DNA of 64,000 nt from contig CAWDOU010000001.1 of assembly GCA_963804055.1 (NCBI GenBank), positions 496,001 through 560,000 of the forward strand, in the 5' to 3' direction. The position numbers and the translations under genes were made by a program. The notes under the pieces were generated by a model. That model had not been told where the DNA came from, did not search any database, and saw only the letters and a list, made by a program, of their open reading frames with translations. Below, piece by piece: positions 23,199 to 31,951 of this stretch. Source of the DNA: Bog-473 sp963804055. GTDB taxonomy: Bacteria; Actinomycetota; Acidimicrobiia; Acidimicrobiales; RAAP-2. Every line of letters begins with the position of its first letter. Position 1 is the first letter of the stretch.

Positions 23199-25268
23199 AT
23201 GCCCCTGATTTCAGACTCCATCGGCCGGGTCCTAGGGAAGCGGTACCGGCTGCTCTCCGCTTTGGGCACCGGCGCATCAGCTCACGTCTATCTGGCCGAG
23301 GACGTGTCCCTCCAACGTCACGTCGCGGTGAAGGTTCTCCAACCCGGGTTGGCGACGGACGAGGCCTTTCTGAAGCGCTTCCGGGCCGAGGCGCGCTCGG
23401 TCGCCTCGCTGAACCACCCGCACGTGCTGCGCGTCTTCGACTGGGGTGAGGACACCGACGGTCCGTATCTCGTCTTGGAGTATCTCGGTGGCGGCTCCCT
23501 TCGTGACTTGTTGGATCGTGACATCCGGTTGTCTCTTTCGCAGGCGGCCCAGCTCGGGACCGAGGTGGCGCAGGGTCTGGCCTACGCGCACCTGCGCGGG
23601 TTGGTGCATCGGGATATCAAGCCGGCGAACCTGTTGTTCGACGAGGAGGGCCGGGTGCGGGTGGCCGACTTCGGCGTGGCCCGCGCGCTGGCGGAGGCGG
23701 CCTGGACCGAGCCGGCGGGGGCGATGGTGGGGACCGCTCGCTATATAAGCCCCGAGGCGGCGGAGGGGAAGCCGGTCGACGGCCGGGCCGACGTCTACTC
23801 GCTGGCGCTCGTCCTCTATGAGGCCGTGACCGGGGTGGTGCCCTTCGTCACCGACACCACCATGGGGACGCTGGCGGCCCGCATCGGCCAACCCCTGCCG
23901 CACAACGACCTGTTGGGCCCGCTGGACGACGTGCTGGCCCGGGCGGCGGCACCCGATGTCGCCTCCCGCCTCGATGCGGCCGGTCTGGCGGCCCGGTTGG
24001 GCGCCTTGGCTGCGGCGCTGCCGACGCCCTCGGCGCTGCCCCTGATCATGCCGAAGCTCGAGGACTCCGCTCCGATCAACGGCTTCCGCGCACCCGGGGT
24101 GTCGGAGCTGACCGACTCGGGCGTGATGCTGGCCGCCGGTACGGCCGGCGCGGTGGCGGGCGCGGCGGCCGGGGCAGCCATCGGCGACGGGACGGCGATC
24201 GCCCCCGGGCTGGCGGCTGCAAGCACCCCCATCGGGACGAAGGCGGGCCCGGGCGAGCTCTTCGACGCCGAGCCCGGCACGGACGGGGCGTCGTCGAAGC
24301 CGTCGAAACGCCGGCTCCGTGGACCGATCCTGAGCAAGGGCGGCCCCTCCTCGCCGTACACCGGGAGCAAGAGCCACAAGTGGTGGTGGATCGGCGGAGC
24401 GGTCCTGCTCGCGCTGATCGTGGCCGGCGGGCTGTTCGCCGCGTTCGAGAACAACGTGTTCACGCCGTCGCATCCGACGCCGGCCCTCGCCAATATGAGC
24501 TTGGCGCAGGCCAAGGTGGCGGTGGACAAGGTCCATATGAACCTGAAGCAGGGCGCACCGGTCACGTCGATCACCGTGGCGGCCGGTGACGTGATCTCGC
24601 AGAGTCCCAAGGCTGGTGTGTCGCAGAAGGAGGGCTCCAACGTCACGGTGGTGCTCTCTTCGGGCAAGCCCGACGTGACGGTGCCGGCGTTGTCCGGCAT
24701 GACCTGCGCCCAGGCCTCGGCCGCCCTGCAGTCGGCCCACTTCCAGTCTCAGTGCGCGGCGGGCACATACAGCAACACGGTGCCCGCCTCGGTCCTGGTG
24801 CAGTGGACGCTCAACACGACCCAGAACCCGACGAAGGCGCCCTACGGCTCTACCATCACGCTGGTGCCCTCGCTGGGCCATGAGCCCGCGACCGTGCCGA
24901 ACATCCCGACGAGTTACACGTTCGCCCAGGCGCAGGCCGCCCTGCAGGCCGTCGGCCTGACGGCCACGCAGAACAACGAGTCCAGCACGACCGTTCCGTC
25001 CGGACAGGTGATCTCCACGTCACCGGGCAGCGGTGCATCGGCGCCCTACGGGTCGGCGGTGGCGGTCAACGTCTCGACAGGTCCTCCGACGACGACCGTC
25101 CCCAACGTCATCGGTGACACGGTGGCGCAGGCAACGAGCGCCCTGCAGTCGGCCAATCTCAGCCCCTCGGGGGTGACCGGGAGCCCGAGCAACATGGTCA
25201 GTGGCACCCAGCCCTCAGTCGGGTCGACGGTGCCGACAGGCTCGTCCGTCCAGATCTTCACGAACTAG
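23199..25268 (+). CDS. PknB-like membrane Ser/Thr protein kinase with four PASTA repeats
   Basis: The protein has 689 residues. The kinase domain (about 10-275) has a glycine loop LGTGASAHVYLAED, the VAVKVL lysine, HRDIKPANLLF near 140, DFGVARA near 157 and GTARYISPEA. An Ala/Gly-rich linker leads to one membrane helix (about 394-418), then four PASTA repeats to the C-terminus. PASTA repeats bind muropeptides or lipid II, so the kinase should sense cell-wall state and phosphorylate division or wall proteins. TAGCCT at 23181-23186 is a possible -10 box. It lies just downstream of ligA rather than in the usual division-gene cluster. Confidence 0.92.
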   Translation: MPLISDSIGRVLGKRYRLLSALGTGASAHVYLAEDVSLQRHVAVKVLQPGLATDEAFLKRFRAEARSVASLNHPHVLRVFDWGEDTDGPYLVLEYLGGGSLRDLLDRDIRLSLSQAAQLGTEVAQGLAYAHLRGLVHRDIKPANLLFDEEGRVRVADFGVARALAEAAWTEPAGAMVGTARYISPEAAEGKPVDGRADVYSLALVLYEAVTGVVPFVTDTTMGTLAARIGQPLPHNDLLGPLDDVLARAAAPDVASRLDAAGLAARLGALAAALPTPSALPLIMPKLEDSAPINGFRAPGVSELTDSGVMLAAGTAGAVAGAAAGAAIGDGTAIAPGLAAASTPIGTKAGPGELFDAEPGTDGASSKPSKRRLRGPILSKGGPSSPYTGSKSHKWWWIGGAVLLALIVAGGLFAAFENNVFTPSHPTPALANMSLAQAKVAVDKVHMNLKQGAPVTSITVAAGDVISQSPKAGVSQKEGSNVTVVLSSGKPDVTVPALSGMTCAQASAALQSAHFQSQCAAGTYSNTVPASVLVQWTLNTTQNPTKAPYGSTITLVPSLGHEPATVPNIPTSYTFAQAQAALQAVGLTATQNNESSTTVPSGQVISTSPGSGASAPYGSAVAVNVSTGPPTTTVPNVIGDTVAQATSALQSANLSPSGVTGSPSNMVSGTQPSVGSTVPTGSSVQIFTN

Positions 25269-25273
25269 CGGTC

Positions 25274-25315
25274 GACTCCGACTCCGACTCACACCTCGAC
25301 TCCGACTCCGACTCC
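25274..25315. repeat. Hexanucleotide tandem repeat (GACTCC)
   Basis: Units of GACTCC run in two blocks, three copies (the third ending in A), a CACCTC interruption, then three more. They lie between the kinase stop and the GTG of the Cys/His-rich protein, so they lie in that gene's probable 5' region. Confidence 0.8.
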
Positions 25316-25319
25316 TACC

Positions 25320-25634
25320 GTGGCCCTCCCGTTCGACCCCGACTGCGACCTCTGCGAGGCGGCGCGCCTTTCCGAATGGCACCACGAGGACGACGTGTGC
25401 TGGGTGGCCGACTGCGAGGTGTGCGGCGTGCCCATGGTGGTCTGGAAGCACCACGGCCCGACGCCTCCGGACGAGGACGTCGAGCACATGGTGGCGCAAC
25501 TGACCAGGGTGGCCGACGCCCGTTTCGGCGCGGGCGAGTGGGCGGTCGACCGGGTAATGCGCCAGATCCCCAACCACTTCCACGCGCACGGGCGCGATCC
25601 GAACTGGTGGTTCCGGCTGCGCGGTCTGCGCTGA
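25320..25634 (+). CDS. Small Cys/His-rich protein, possibly HIT-like
   Basis: The protein has 104 residues starting at GTG 25320. It contains PDCDLCEAARLSEWHHEDD, then DCEVCGVPMVVWKHHG and PNHFHAHGRDPNWW. The paired CxxC motifs resemble a zinc-binding site, and the overall arrangement of an N-terminal CxxC and downstream histidines is reminiscent of degenerate HIT-family proteins, without the canonical HxHxH triad. I would call it a conserved metal-binding protein of unknown function. A hexamer repeat tract directly precedes the start. Confidence 0.6.
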   Translation: MALPFDPDCDLCEAARLSEWHHEDDVCWVADCEVCGVPMVVWKHHGPTPPDEDVEHMVAQLTRVADARFGAGEWAVDRVMRQIPNHFHAHGRDPNWWFRLRGLR

Positions 25635-25701
25635 CGTCTGCGCCGACGTCGGCGTCCTGACGTCGACGGGCGCCCAGAAGTCGCCACCTAGGGTGTCGCA
25701 G

Positions 25702-27384
25702 GTGGATGAATCCGGGGACGAGCAGGTCGACGTCCTGCTGGACCCCAATTTCGACCCCGGTGGCGGTGCCATGGGGACGATGGGGGCGGACGGATCCGTC
25801 GAGACGAACTGGTTCGCCCTCCTGCACCGCCGGGTCACGGACCGGGCCGTGCGGAGTCCCCGTTACCAGTGGTGGGCCCTGGTCGCCCTCCTGGCCGGGC
25901 TGCTGTCGCTCAACATCACGTTCACCGTCTTCGTGGTGGCGCTGCCCACGGTCAAGACGGACTTCCATACGAACTTCTCGGTACTCGCCTGGGCCTCGAC
26001 CGGCCCGCTGCTCGCCTTCGGTGTGGCGGCCCCCTTCTTCGGCAAGGCGGGAGACCTCTTCGGCCACCGCCGGCTCTACCAGTTCGGCCTGCTCGGCGCC
26101 ATGGTCAGCGCCATCCTCACCGCGACGGCACCCAACGTCGGGATGTTGCTGTTCGCCCGGGCCCTCGACGGCGTGCAGGGCGCAGCGACCGGCACGGCAT
26201 CGATGGCGATCATCCTCGAGCTGTTCTCACGACAGGACCGGGTGAAGGCCCTGGGCTGGTGGTCGCTCGTGGGTGCCGGCGGGCCGGTCCTGGGCGTGAC
26301 GATTGGCTCGCCGGTGATCCAATACTTCGGGTGGCGGACCCTCTTCTGGGGCCAACTCGTGCTCCTGGTCATCGCCTCGGTGGTCGTCGCCGTGCTGCTG
26401 CCGTCGGACCGGCGGGCGCGTCACGGCGAGCAAAGAGCGGCAGAAGACGCAGAGTCGACCAACGGTCACGAGGCGGGCGGTCGACGTCCACGTCTGCGGG
26501 GCCGATGGCGGCAGCGCCAGCGGCACCCGGGGGTGTGGGACGGCATGGACTGGGTGGGGATCTGGAGCCTGGCCGGATCCGTCACTGCCGCCATGCTGGT
26601 GCTGAGCATCGGTCCGATCACGGGGTGGACGTCACCTGCGGTGATCACGTCGGGTGTGGTGGCGGCTGTGCTGGCGGTGGTCTTCGTCCACCAGCAACTG
26701 ACCTTTGCCACACCCCTCGTCCCGACGACCTATTGGCGGCGCCGGAACTTCATGTTCCCGATGGGGACGAAGGCCTTCGCCAGCTTCGCCTACTTCGGCG
26801 GGTTCTTCCTGTTCCCACTGCTCATGGAGCAGGTGTACGGCTACAGCGTGTCCCAGGTCGGCTTCATCTCGGTGGCCCGTCCCGTTCTCTTCGGCATCAG
26901 CGCGCCGATTGCCGGTTATATGACGGTGCGGACGGGGGAGCGGACCGCGACACTCTTCGGCGCCGCAGCACTTCTCCTCTCCATGATCGCCTTCGCCACG
27001 CTCACTTCGTCCGCTGGGCTGCTGATCATCCTCGTCGCTTTGGCGCTCTCAGGTCTCGGCATGGGTGTCATCATGCCCGTCACCTCGGCGACCATGTCTA
27101 ACGAGCTGGCGGCGTCGGAGTACGGCGTGATGAGTGCAGCCCAGCTCCTGGCCAGTCAGGTTGGGGAAGTGGCTGGGATTCAGGCGGTCCTCACCATTCA
27201 GGAATCGATCGCGCGGCGATCCGGCCTGGGCAACGTGCAACACAGCACCGCGCTGCTGCACAGCTTCAGCGTCCCGTTCTGGGTGGGCGCCGGCGCGGCC
27301 GCGATCGCGCTCATATGCGGGCTCTTCGTCAGGTCGATGCCGCGAGAGACGCGGGTCGCCCAGCGGCTGGCCGACGCCGGTTGA
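25702..27384 (+). CDS. MFS transporter, DHA2 (14-helix, EmrB/QacA-like)
   Basis: The protein has about 560 residues. After a 55-residue acidic cytoplasmic head, hydrophobic helices begin at YQWWALVALLAGLLSLNITFT. FGKAGDLFGHRRLYQFG is the loop 2-3 motif A, and ARALDGVQGAATGTASMAII and GVTIGSPVIQYFGWRTLFWGQL are the DHA2 motifs B and C. A basic central loop (about 235-275) separates the two halves. It is likely a proton-driven drug or metabolite exporter. GTG 25702 is preferred over GTG 25693 because the TAGGGT -10 box at 25689-25694 overlaps the latter and stands 7 nt before the former. Confidence 0.88.
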   Translation: MDESGDEQVDVLLDPNFDPGGGAMGTMGADGSVETNWFALLHRRVTDRAVRSPRYQWWALVALLAGLLSLNITFTVFVVALPTVKTDFHTNFSVLAWASTGPLLAFGVAAPFFGKAGDLFGHRRLYQFGLLGAMVSAILTATAPNVGMLLFARALDGVQGAATGTASMAIILELFSRQDRVKALGWWSLVGAGGPVLGVTIGSPVIQYFGWRTLFWGQLVLLVIASVVVAVLLPSDRRARHGEQRAAEDAESTNGHEAGGRRPRLRGRWRQRQRHPGVWDGMDWVGIWSLAGSVTAAMLVLSIGPITGWTSPAVITSGVVAAVLAVVFVHQQLTFATPLVPTTYWRRRNFMFPMGTKAFASFAYFGGFFLFPLLMEQVYGYSVSQVGFISVARPVLFGISAPIAGYMTVRTGERTATLFGAAALLLSMIAFATLTSSAGLLIILVALALSGLGMGVIMPVTSATMSNELAASEYGVMSAAQLLASQVGEVAGIQAVLTIQESIARRSGLGNVQHSTALLHSFSVPFWVGAGAAAIALICGLFVRSMPRETRVAQRLADAG

Positions 27385-27391
27385 GTCCCGG

Positions 27392-27805
27392 CTATTCGGT
27401 GATCTCGCGCAACCGCGTGGCCATCTCGGCCGCGTTGGGGTCGCTCGCCGCCGGCGCCGCCTGCAGGGCCATCAGCTTGGCCATGTCGCCCTCGACGCGG
27501 ACCTTGCCGGCCATGAAGGCCTGCATCCCGGCCTGGGGGTTCCCCTCAATGAGGATCGCCTTGGCCGTGTCGTAGTCCACGGTGACCTTGAGGTCCTGCG
27601 TCTCGAGGTGCCCCGTGTCGAGGACGAGCTCTCCGCTCGAGGTGTCCATATGCGCCAGGATGTCCTCGTCGGAGAACGGGACGGCGGTGACCACCAGGTT
27701 CATACGGACGACGTGGGGGACGGGAGGGGTCTTGCCCTCGTACTCGGCGCGGATGTTGCGGGCCTCGTCCAGCCACTCGTCGCTCAGGAACGGGTACGAC
27801 GGCAT
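27392..27805 (-). CDS. SCP2 sterol-binding-domain protein
   Basis: The protein has 137 residues. MPSYPFLSDEWLDEARNIRAEY leads into an SCP2-like alpha/beta fold: LDTGHLETQDLKVTVDYDTAKAILI followed by the lipid-pocket segment GMQAFMAGKVRVEGDMAKLMAL. The C-terminal acidic helix is typical of actinobacterial single-domain SCP2 proteins. It probably binds or shuttles a fatty acyl or sterol-like lipid in the cytoplasm. It is convergent with the exporter gene (7-bp gap). A GGTCTC repeat lies just upstream of the start. Confidence 0.85.
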   Translation of the reverse strand: MPSYPFLSDEWLDEARNIRAEYEGKTPPVPHVVRMNLVVTAVPFSDEDILAHMDTSSGELVLDTGHLETQDLKVTVDYDTAKAILIEGNPQAGMQAFMAGKVRVEGDMAKLMALQAAPAASDPNAAEMATRLREITE

Positions 27806-27828
27806 TGCGGTGCTCCTTCGTCTTGGTC

Positions 27829-27846
27829 GGTCTCGGTCTCGGTCTC
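27829..27846. repeat. Hexanucleotide tandem repeat (GGTCTC x3)
   Basis: Three exact GGTCTC units, with partial units on both sides, in the 128-bp region between the divergent SCP2 (start 27805) and esterase (start 27934) genes. It may be slippage-prone DNA within the SCP2 promoter region. Confidence 0.75.
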
Positions 27847-27933
27847 GGTGGTGGTGCAGGACCTCGGTTGCCCCGCCCCCGGAGCCATCTGGCCGCCGGA
27901 ACCCTACCTTGCTCGCCGGTAGGCTGCCCCTCT

Positions 27934-28701
27934 GTGGCTGCTTCCATTCTCCCCGGTGCAGAGCCCTATTCGGCGACTGGTGACACCCGCGGTGCGCTCG
28001 TCCTGCACGGGTTCACCGGCAACCCGCAGTCGATGCGCGGACTCGCACTGGCGTTGGCCGACGCCGGCTTCACCGTCGAGATGCCGCTGCTGCCGGGACA
28101 CGGCACAGCCATTGAGGACATGCTCGAGACGACGTGGGAGGACTGGTCGGGGGCGGCCGAGTCGGCCTACGCCGAGCTGGCGGCCCGCAGCGACGGCGTC
28201 GTGGTCGTGGGTCTGTCCATGGGAGGGATGCTGAGCGTCTGGCTGGCCCAGCACCATCCCGAGATCGCCGCCATCGCCGTCGTGAACCCGCTCGTGTCGC
28301 CGCCCGACGCCGACACCCTCGGGTTCATACAGGCCATGATCGACGGCGGCGACGACGTCGCGCCGGGCATCGGCTCAGACATCGCAATGGAGGGTGCAGC
28401 CGAGTCCGCCTACCCCGGCCTCCCACTCCGGGCCACCCTCTCCCTCTTCGGGGCCGCGGCCGAGGTGGAGGCCGAGCTCGAGTCGGTGATCTGCCCCGTC
28501 CTGGTCTTCACCAGCGTGCAGGACCATGTGGTGGATCCCGTGTCGAGCCAGAAGCTGGTGGCGCGCGCCAAGGGCCCGGTCGAGCAGGTGATGCTCGAGC
28601 GCAGCTTCCACGTGGCGACCCTGGACTGGGACAAGGACGAGATCGAGGCGAGGACGGTCGAGTTCGTGACTGGCGCGCTCCCACCACGCCCAGGCTCATG
28701 A
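27934..28701 (+). CDS. Alpha/beta hydrolase (carboxylesterase / monoacylglycerol lipase type)
   Basis: The protein has 255 residues. LVLHGFTGNPQSMRGLALAL is the oxyanion region, VVGLSMGGMLSVWLA the nucleophile elbow (Ser near 94), TSVQDHVVDPVSSQ supplies the acid and RSFHVATLDWDKD the catalytic His. This matches the Est30-like carboxylesterase group that hydrolyses short acyl esters. GTG 27934 follows TAGGCT (27920-27925) by 8 nt, implying a leaderless start; the upstream frame is non-coding repeat. Its stop overlaps the gatC start by 4 bp, so it heads the gatCAB operon, an unusual leader gene. Confidence 0.87.
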   Translation: MAASILPGAEPYSATGDTRGALVLHGFTGNPQSMRGLALALADAGFTVEMPLLPGHGTAIEDMLETTWEDWSGAAESAYAELAARSDGVVVVGLSMGGMLSVWLAQHHPEIAAIAVVNPLVSPPDADTLGFIQAMIDGGDDVAPGIGSDIAMEGAAESAYPGLPLRATLSLFGAAAEVEAELESVICPVLVFTSVQDHVVDPVSSQKLVARAKGPVEQVMLERSFHVATLDWDKDEIEARTVEFVTGALPPRPGS

Positions 28702-29021
28702 CCGAGGCCAACGACACCGATGGCCGGCAGCTCAGCCGGGAGGACGTCGTCCACGTCGCCCGCCTGGCCCGCCTCGACCTGAGCGACGAGGAGGTCGAGC
28801 TCTTCACCGCGCAACTGCGCACGGTGCTCGGCCACGCCGACGACGTGGCATCGCTCGACCTGTCGCACCTCGAGCCGTCGTCGCACCCCATCGCGCTGCA
28901 CAACGTGCTGAGGGCTGACGAGCCCCGCCCGAGCCTCGACCGAGATGAGGTCCTGGCCGCCGCGCCCGCCGTCGAGGATCACCGCTTCCGCGTGCCCCGC
29001 ATCGGCGGCGAGGCGCCATGA
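28698..29021 (+). CDS. gatC: Asp/Glu-tRNA amidotransferase subunit C
   Basis: The protein has 107 residues. LSREDVVHVARLARLDLSDEE and a C-terminal proline-rich stretch with LRADEPRPSLDRDEVLA are the GatC signature. GatC clamps GatA to GatB in the complex that converts Glu-tRNA(Gln) or Asp-tRNA(Asn) to the amide. ATGA overlaps join it to both the esterase upstream and gatA downstream. Slightly longer at the N-terminus than many GatC proteins. Confidence 0.94.
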   Translation: MTEANDTDGRQLSREDVVHVARLARLDLSDEEVELFTAQLRTVLGHADDVASLDLSHLEPSSHPIALHNVLRADEPRPSLDRDEVLAAAPAVEDHRFRVPRIGGEAP

Positions 29022-30451
29022 CGTCGGCCAGAGCGCTCGCCGCCGACATACGCGCCGGCACCCGCTCCGCCCGCGAGGTGGTCGACGACGCGCTGGCCGC
29101 GGTGGCCGCCGGCGATGGCGAGCTCCACGCCTTCCTCTCGCTGTTGCCCGATGAGGCGCGCGCGGCGGCCGACGCCGTGGACGCCGCCGTCGCGGCCGGC
29201 ACCGACCCGGGGCCGCTGGCCGGCGTGCCGGTGGCGCTCAAGGACAATCTCTGCACGCGGGGCGCGGTCACGACATGCGGTTCCAAGATCCTCGAGGGCT
29301 GGCACCCCCCCTACAGCGCCACCGTGGTCGAGTCACTCCGCCGCGCCGGCGCCATCGCACTCGGCAAGACGAACATGGACGAGTTCGCCATGGGCAGCTC
29401 GACGGAGAACTCGGCCTTCGGGGCGACTCGCAATCCGCGCGACATCACCAAGGTTCCGGGGGGCAGCAGCGGTGGTTCCGCCGCAGCCGTGGCGGCTGGG
29501 TTCACTCCGCTCGCCCTGGGCTCGGACACCGGAGGCTCCATCCGTCAGCCCGCCGCCTTGTGCGGTGTGGTCGGGATGAAACCCACCTACGGACGCGTGT
29601 CGCGGTACGGGTTGGTCGCCTTCGCCAGTTCGCTCGATCAGATCGGGCCGTTCGCCACGACCGTCGAGGACGCCGCGCTGTTGTTCGACGTTTTGGCCGG
29701 TCACGACCCGCTCGACAGCACCTCGCTGCCGTCGCAGCCGGAGCCGACGCTGGCGACGGTGCACGGGGGAGTGGAGGGGATCCGGGTCGGGGTGTGCCGC
29801 GACCTGGTGGAGGGGTGCGCACCCGATGTGGTGGCCCGGGTGCAAGAGGCGGCCGACGCGTTGGCGGGTGCCGGCGCCAAGGTGGAGGAGGTCTCGGTGC
29901 CCGAGTTCGGGTACGGGCTGTCGGCCTACTACTTGATCGCGCCGGCGGAGGCCTCGTCGAACCTGGCCCGCTACGACGGGGTCCGCTACGGGCTGCGCGT
30001 CGACGCCGACGATGCCGCCCTTATGAACACCGCGACGCGCACGGCGGGGTTCGGTGCGGAGGTCAAGCGTCGGATCATGCTGGGGACCTATGCGCTGTCG
30101 GCCGGCTACTACGACGCCTACTACGCGCAGGCGCAGCGGGTGCGCACGCTGGTGATGCAGGCCTTCGACCGGGCCTACTCCTCCTATGACGTCCTGCTGG
30201 GCGCCACGGCGCCGACGACGGCGTTCGACGTGGGGGCCAAGGTGGACGATCCGATGGCGATGTATATGAACGACGTGTGCACCATCCCCTCCAACCTCTC
30301 CGGACACCCGGCCGTCTCGGTGCCCTTCGGCACCGGGGCCGACGGGCTGCCCGTGGGCGTGCAGGTCCTGGCGCCGGCGCTCCAGGAGGCGCTGCTGTTC
30401 CGGGTGGCGCAAATGGTGGAGGCGCACGCACCGACGGTGGCGGCGTCGTGA
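29018..30451 (+). CDS. gatA: Asp/Glu-tRNA amidotransferase subunit A
   Basis: The protein has 477 residues of the amidase-signature family. The catalytic Lys is in VALKDNLCTRGAVT, the cis-Ser in GGSSGGSAAAVAAG and the nucleophile Ser in LGSDTGGSIRQPA (triad near residues 76, 150 and 174). GatA hydrolyses glutamine or asparagine to supply ammonia to GatB. Overlaps gatC by 4 bp and gatB by 4 bp. Confidence 0.96.
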   Translation: MTSARALAADIRAGTRSAREVVDDALAAVAAGDGELHAFLSLLPDEARAAADAVDAAVAAGTDPGPLAGVPVALKDNLCTRGAVTTCGSKILEGWHPPYSATVVESLRRAGAIALGKTNMDEFAMGSSTENSAFGATRNPRDITKVPGGSSGGSAAAVAAGFTPLALGSDTGGSIRQPAALCGVVGMKPTYGRVSRYGLVAFASSLDQIGPFATTVEDAALLFDVLAGHDPLDSTSLPSQPEPTLATVHGGVEGIRVGVCRDLVEGCAPDVVARVQEAADALAGAGAKVEEVSVPEFGYGLSAYYLIAPAEASSNLARYDGVRYGLRVDADDAALMNTATRTAGFGAEVKRRIMLGTYALSAGYYDAYYAQAQRVRTLVMQAFDRAYSSYDVLLGATAPTTAFDVGAKVDDPMAMYMNDVCTIPSNLSGHPAVSVPFGTGADGLPVGVQVLAPALQEALLFRVAQMVEAHAPTVAAS

Positions 30452-31893
30452 GCACACACACCGACACGACATGGGAGATGGTCGTCGGGCTCGAGGTGCA
30501 CTGCGAGCTGCAGACCGTGACGAAGCTGTTCTGTGGGTGTCGCAACGCGTTCGGCGACGAACCGAACGTGAACATCTGCCCGACCTGTCTGGGCCTGCCG
30601 GGCTCGTTGCCGGTCCTCAACGAGCAGGCGGTCGAGCTGGCGATGCGCATCGGCGCCGCCCTGCATTGCGACATCCGAGCGTCGGAGTTCGCGCGGAAGA
30701 ACTACTTCTATCCGGACCAGGCCAAGGACTATCAGATCAGCCAATATGACCTCCCGCTGAATGCCGACGGGTGGCTGGAGCTCCCCGACGGTTTTCGGGT
30801 CGGGGTGACCCGGGCCCACATGGAGGAGGACACCGGCAAGCTCACCCACATCGGGGCGAGCGGCCGCATCAATGCGGCCCTGCACGCGCTGGTCGACTAC
30901 AACCGCTCCGGCGTCCCGCTGGTCGAGATCGTGAGCGAGCCGGATATCCGCACCGTGGCCCAGGCGCGGGCCTACGTCAGCGAGCTGCGGGGGATCCTCA
31001 TGGCGACCGGTGCCTCGGACGGGCGCATGGAGGAGGGATCCATGCGGGTGGACGCCAACGTCTCGGTGCGCCCTGCCGGCACCGATGCCTTCGGTACCCG
31101 CTGCGAGATCAAGAACCTCAACTCATTGCGCTCGCTGGTGCGGGCGATCGAGTACGAGGCGGCCCGGCAGATCGCCCTGCTCGAGGCCGGCGACTCGGTG
31201 ACCCAGGAGACGCGGCACTGGGACGAGTCGGCCGGACGCACCGACTCCATGCGCTCCAAGGAAGAGGCCAACGACTACCGGTACTTCCCCGAACCGGACC
31301 TGGTGCCGTTGGCGCCCGACGCGGCGTGGCAGGAGAAGGTGCGAGCGGGCCTGGGGGCCATGCCGGCGGACCGCCGGGCGGTCCTCGCCAGCGCGCTCGG
31401 CGGGTCGCCCACCGACGCGCAGACGGACCAGATCCACGCGGTGATCGACCTCGGCCTCGATGGGCTGGTCATCGCAGCGGTCGACGAGGGCGTGCCCGCC
31501 ACGCTTTCATTGGCCCGGGCGGCCAACGAGCTCGCCGCCCAGAGCGAGGCCTCGTTGGATCTCGACTCCAAGGCGTTCGCGGCGACGCTCACCATGGAGG
31601 CGGGTGGCCAGCTGTCGGCGACGCAGTCCAAGGCCGTGCTGGCGGCGCTGCTCGAGCGGGGTGGGGGAGACCCGGCGGCCATCGCCAAGGAGATGGGCTT
31701 CGAGGCGATGGCGTCCGACACCCTGGGCGCCGTCCTCGACGAGGTGATCGCCGCCAACGCCGACGAATGGGCGCGCTTCATCGAGGGTGACGACAAGCTG
31801 ATGGGCTTCTTGACCGGGGCGGTCATCAAGGCCACTGCGGGCAAGGCCAACGGCAAAGACGTGGCGGCGGAACTGCGCAGGCGCCGGGGCTGA
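30448..31893 (+). CDS. gatB: Asp/Glu-tRNA amidotransferase subunit B
   Basis: The protein has 481 residues from GTG 30448. MVVGLEVHCELQTVTKLFCGC opens the catalytic cradle; the zinc ligands are in FCGC ... NICPTCLG. NYFYPDQAKDYQISQYD and LVEIVSEPDI follow. The C-terminal YqeY-like tail (DEWARFIEGDDKLMGFLTG) contacts the tRNA. GatB activates the tRNA-bound carboxylate with ATP. Last gene of the operon; a strong hairpin follows at 31923-31948. Confidence 0.96.
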   Translation: MSTHTDTTWEMVVGLEVHCELQTVTKLFCGCRNAFGDEPNVNICPTCLGLPGSLPVLNEQAVELAMRIGAALHCDIRASEFARKNYFYPDQAKDYQISQYDLPLNADGWLELPDGFRVGVTRAHMEEDTGKLTHIGASGRINAALHALVDYNRSGVPLVEIVSEPDIRTVAQARAYVSELRGILMATGASDGRMEEGSMRVDANVSVRPAGTDAFGTRCEIKNLNSLRSLVRAIEYEAARQIALLEAGDSVTQETRHWDESAGRTDSMRSKEEANDYRYFPEPDLVPLAPDAAWQEKVRAGLGAMPADRRAVLASALGGSPTDAQTDQIHAVIDLGLDGLVIAAVDEGVPATLSLARAANELAAQSEASLDLDSKAFAATLTMEAGGQLSATQSKAVLAALLERGGGDPAAIAKEMGFEAMASDTLGAVLDEVIAANADEWARFIEGDDKLMGFLTGAVIKATAGKANGKDVAAELRRRRG

Positions 31894-31922
31894 ACCCCGA
31901 CACGGCGGAACGGAGAAGCGCC

Positions 31923-31948
31923 GAAGCGCCGAAGGGACTCGGCGCTTC
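31923..31948. terminator. Bidirectional hairpin after gatB
   Basis: GAAGCGCCGA (31923-31932) pairs perfectly with TCGGCGCTTC (31939-31948) around a 6-nt loop. The left arm is also present in an overlapping copy at 31915-31924. It ends 4 bp before the stop of the convergent HNH gene, so it can serve both transcripts. No T-run. Confidence 0.6.
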
Positions 31949-31951
31949 GCT

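Noticed and set aside
23277..24881. 534-codon open frame antisense to the PASTA kinase
   Set aside because: Arg/Gly/His-rich without motifs; the kinase is unambiguous.
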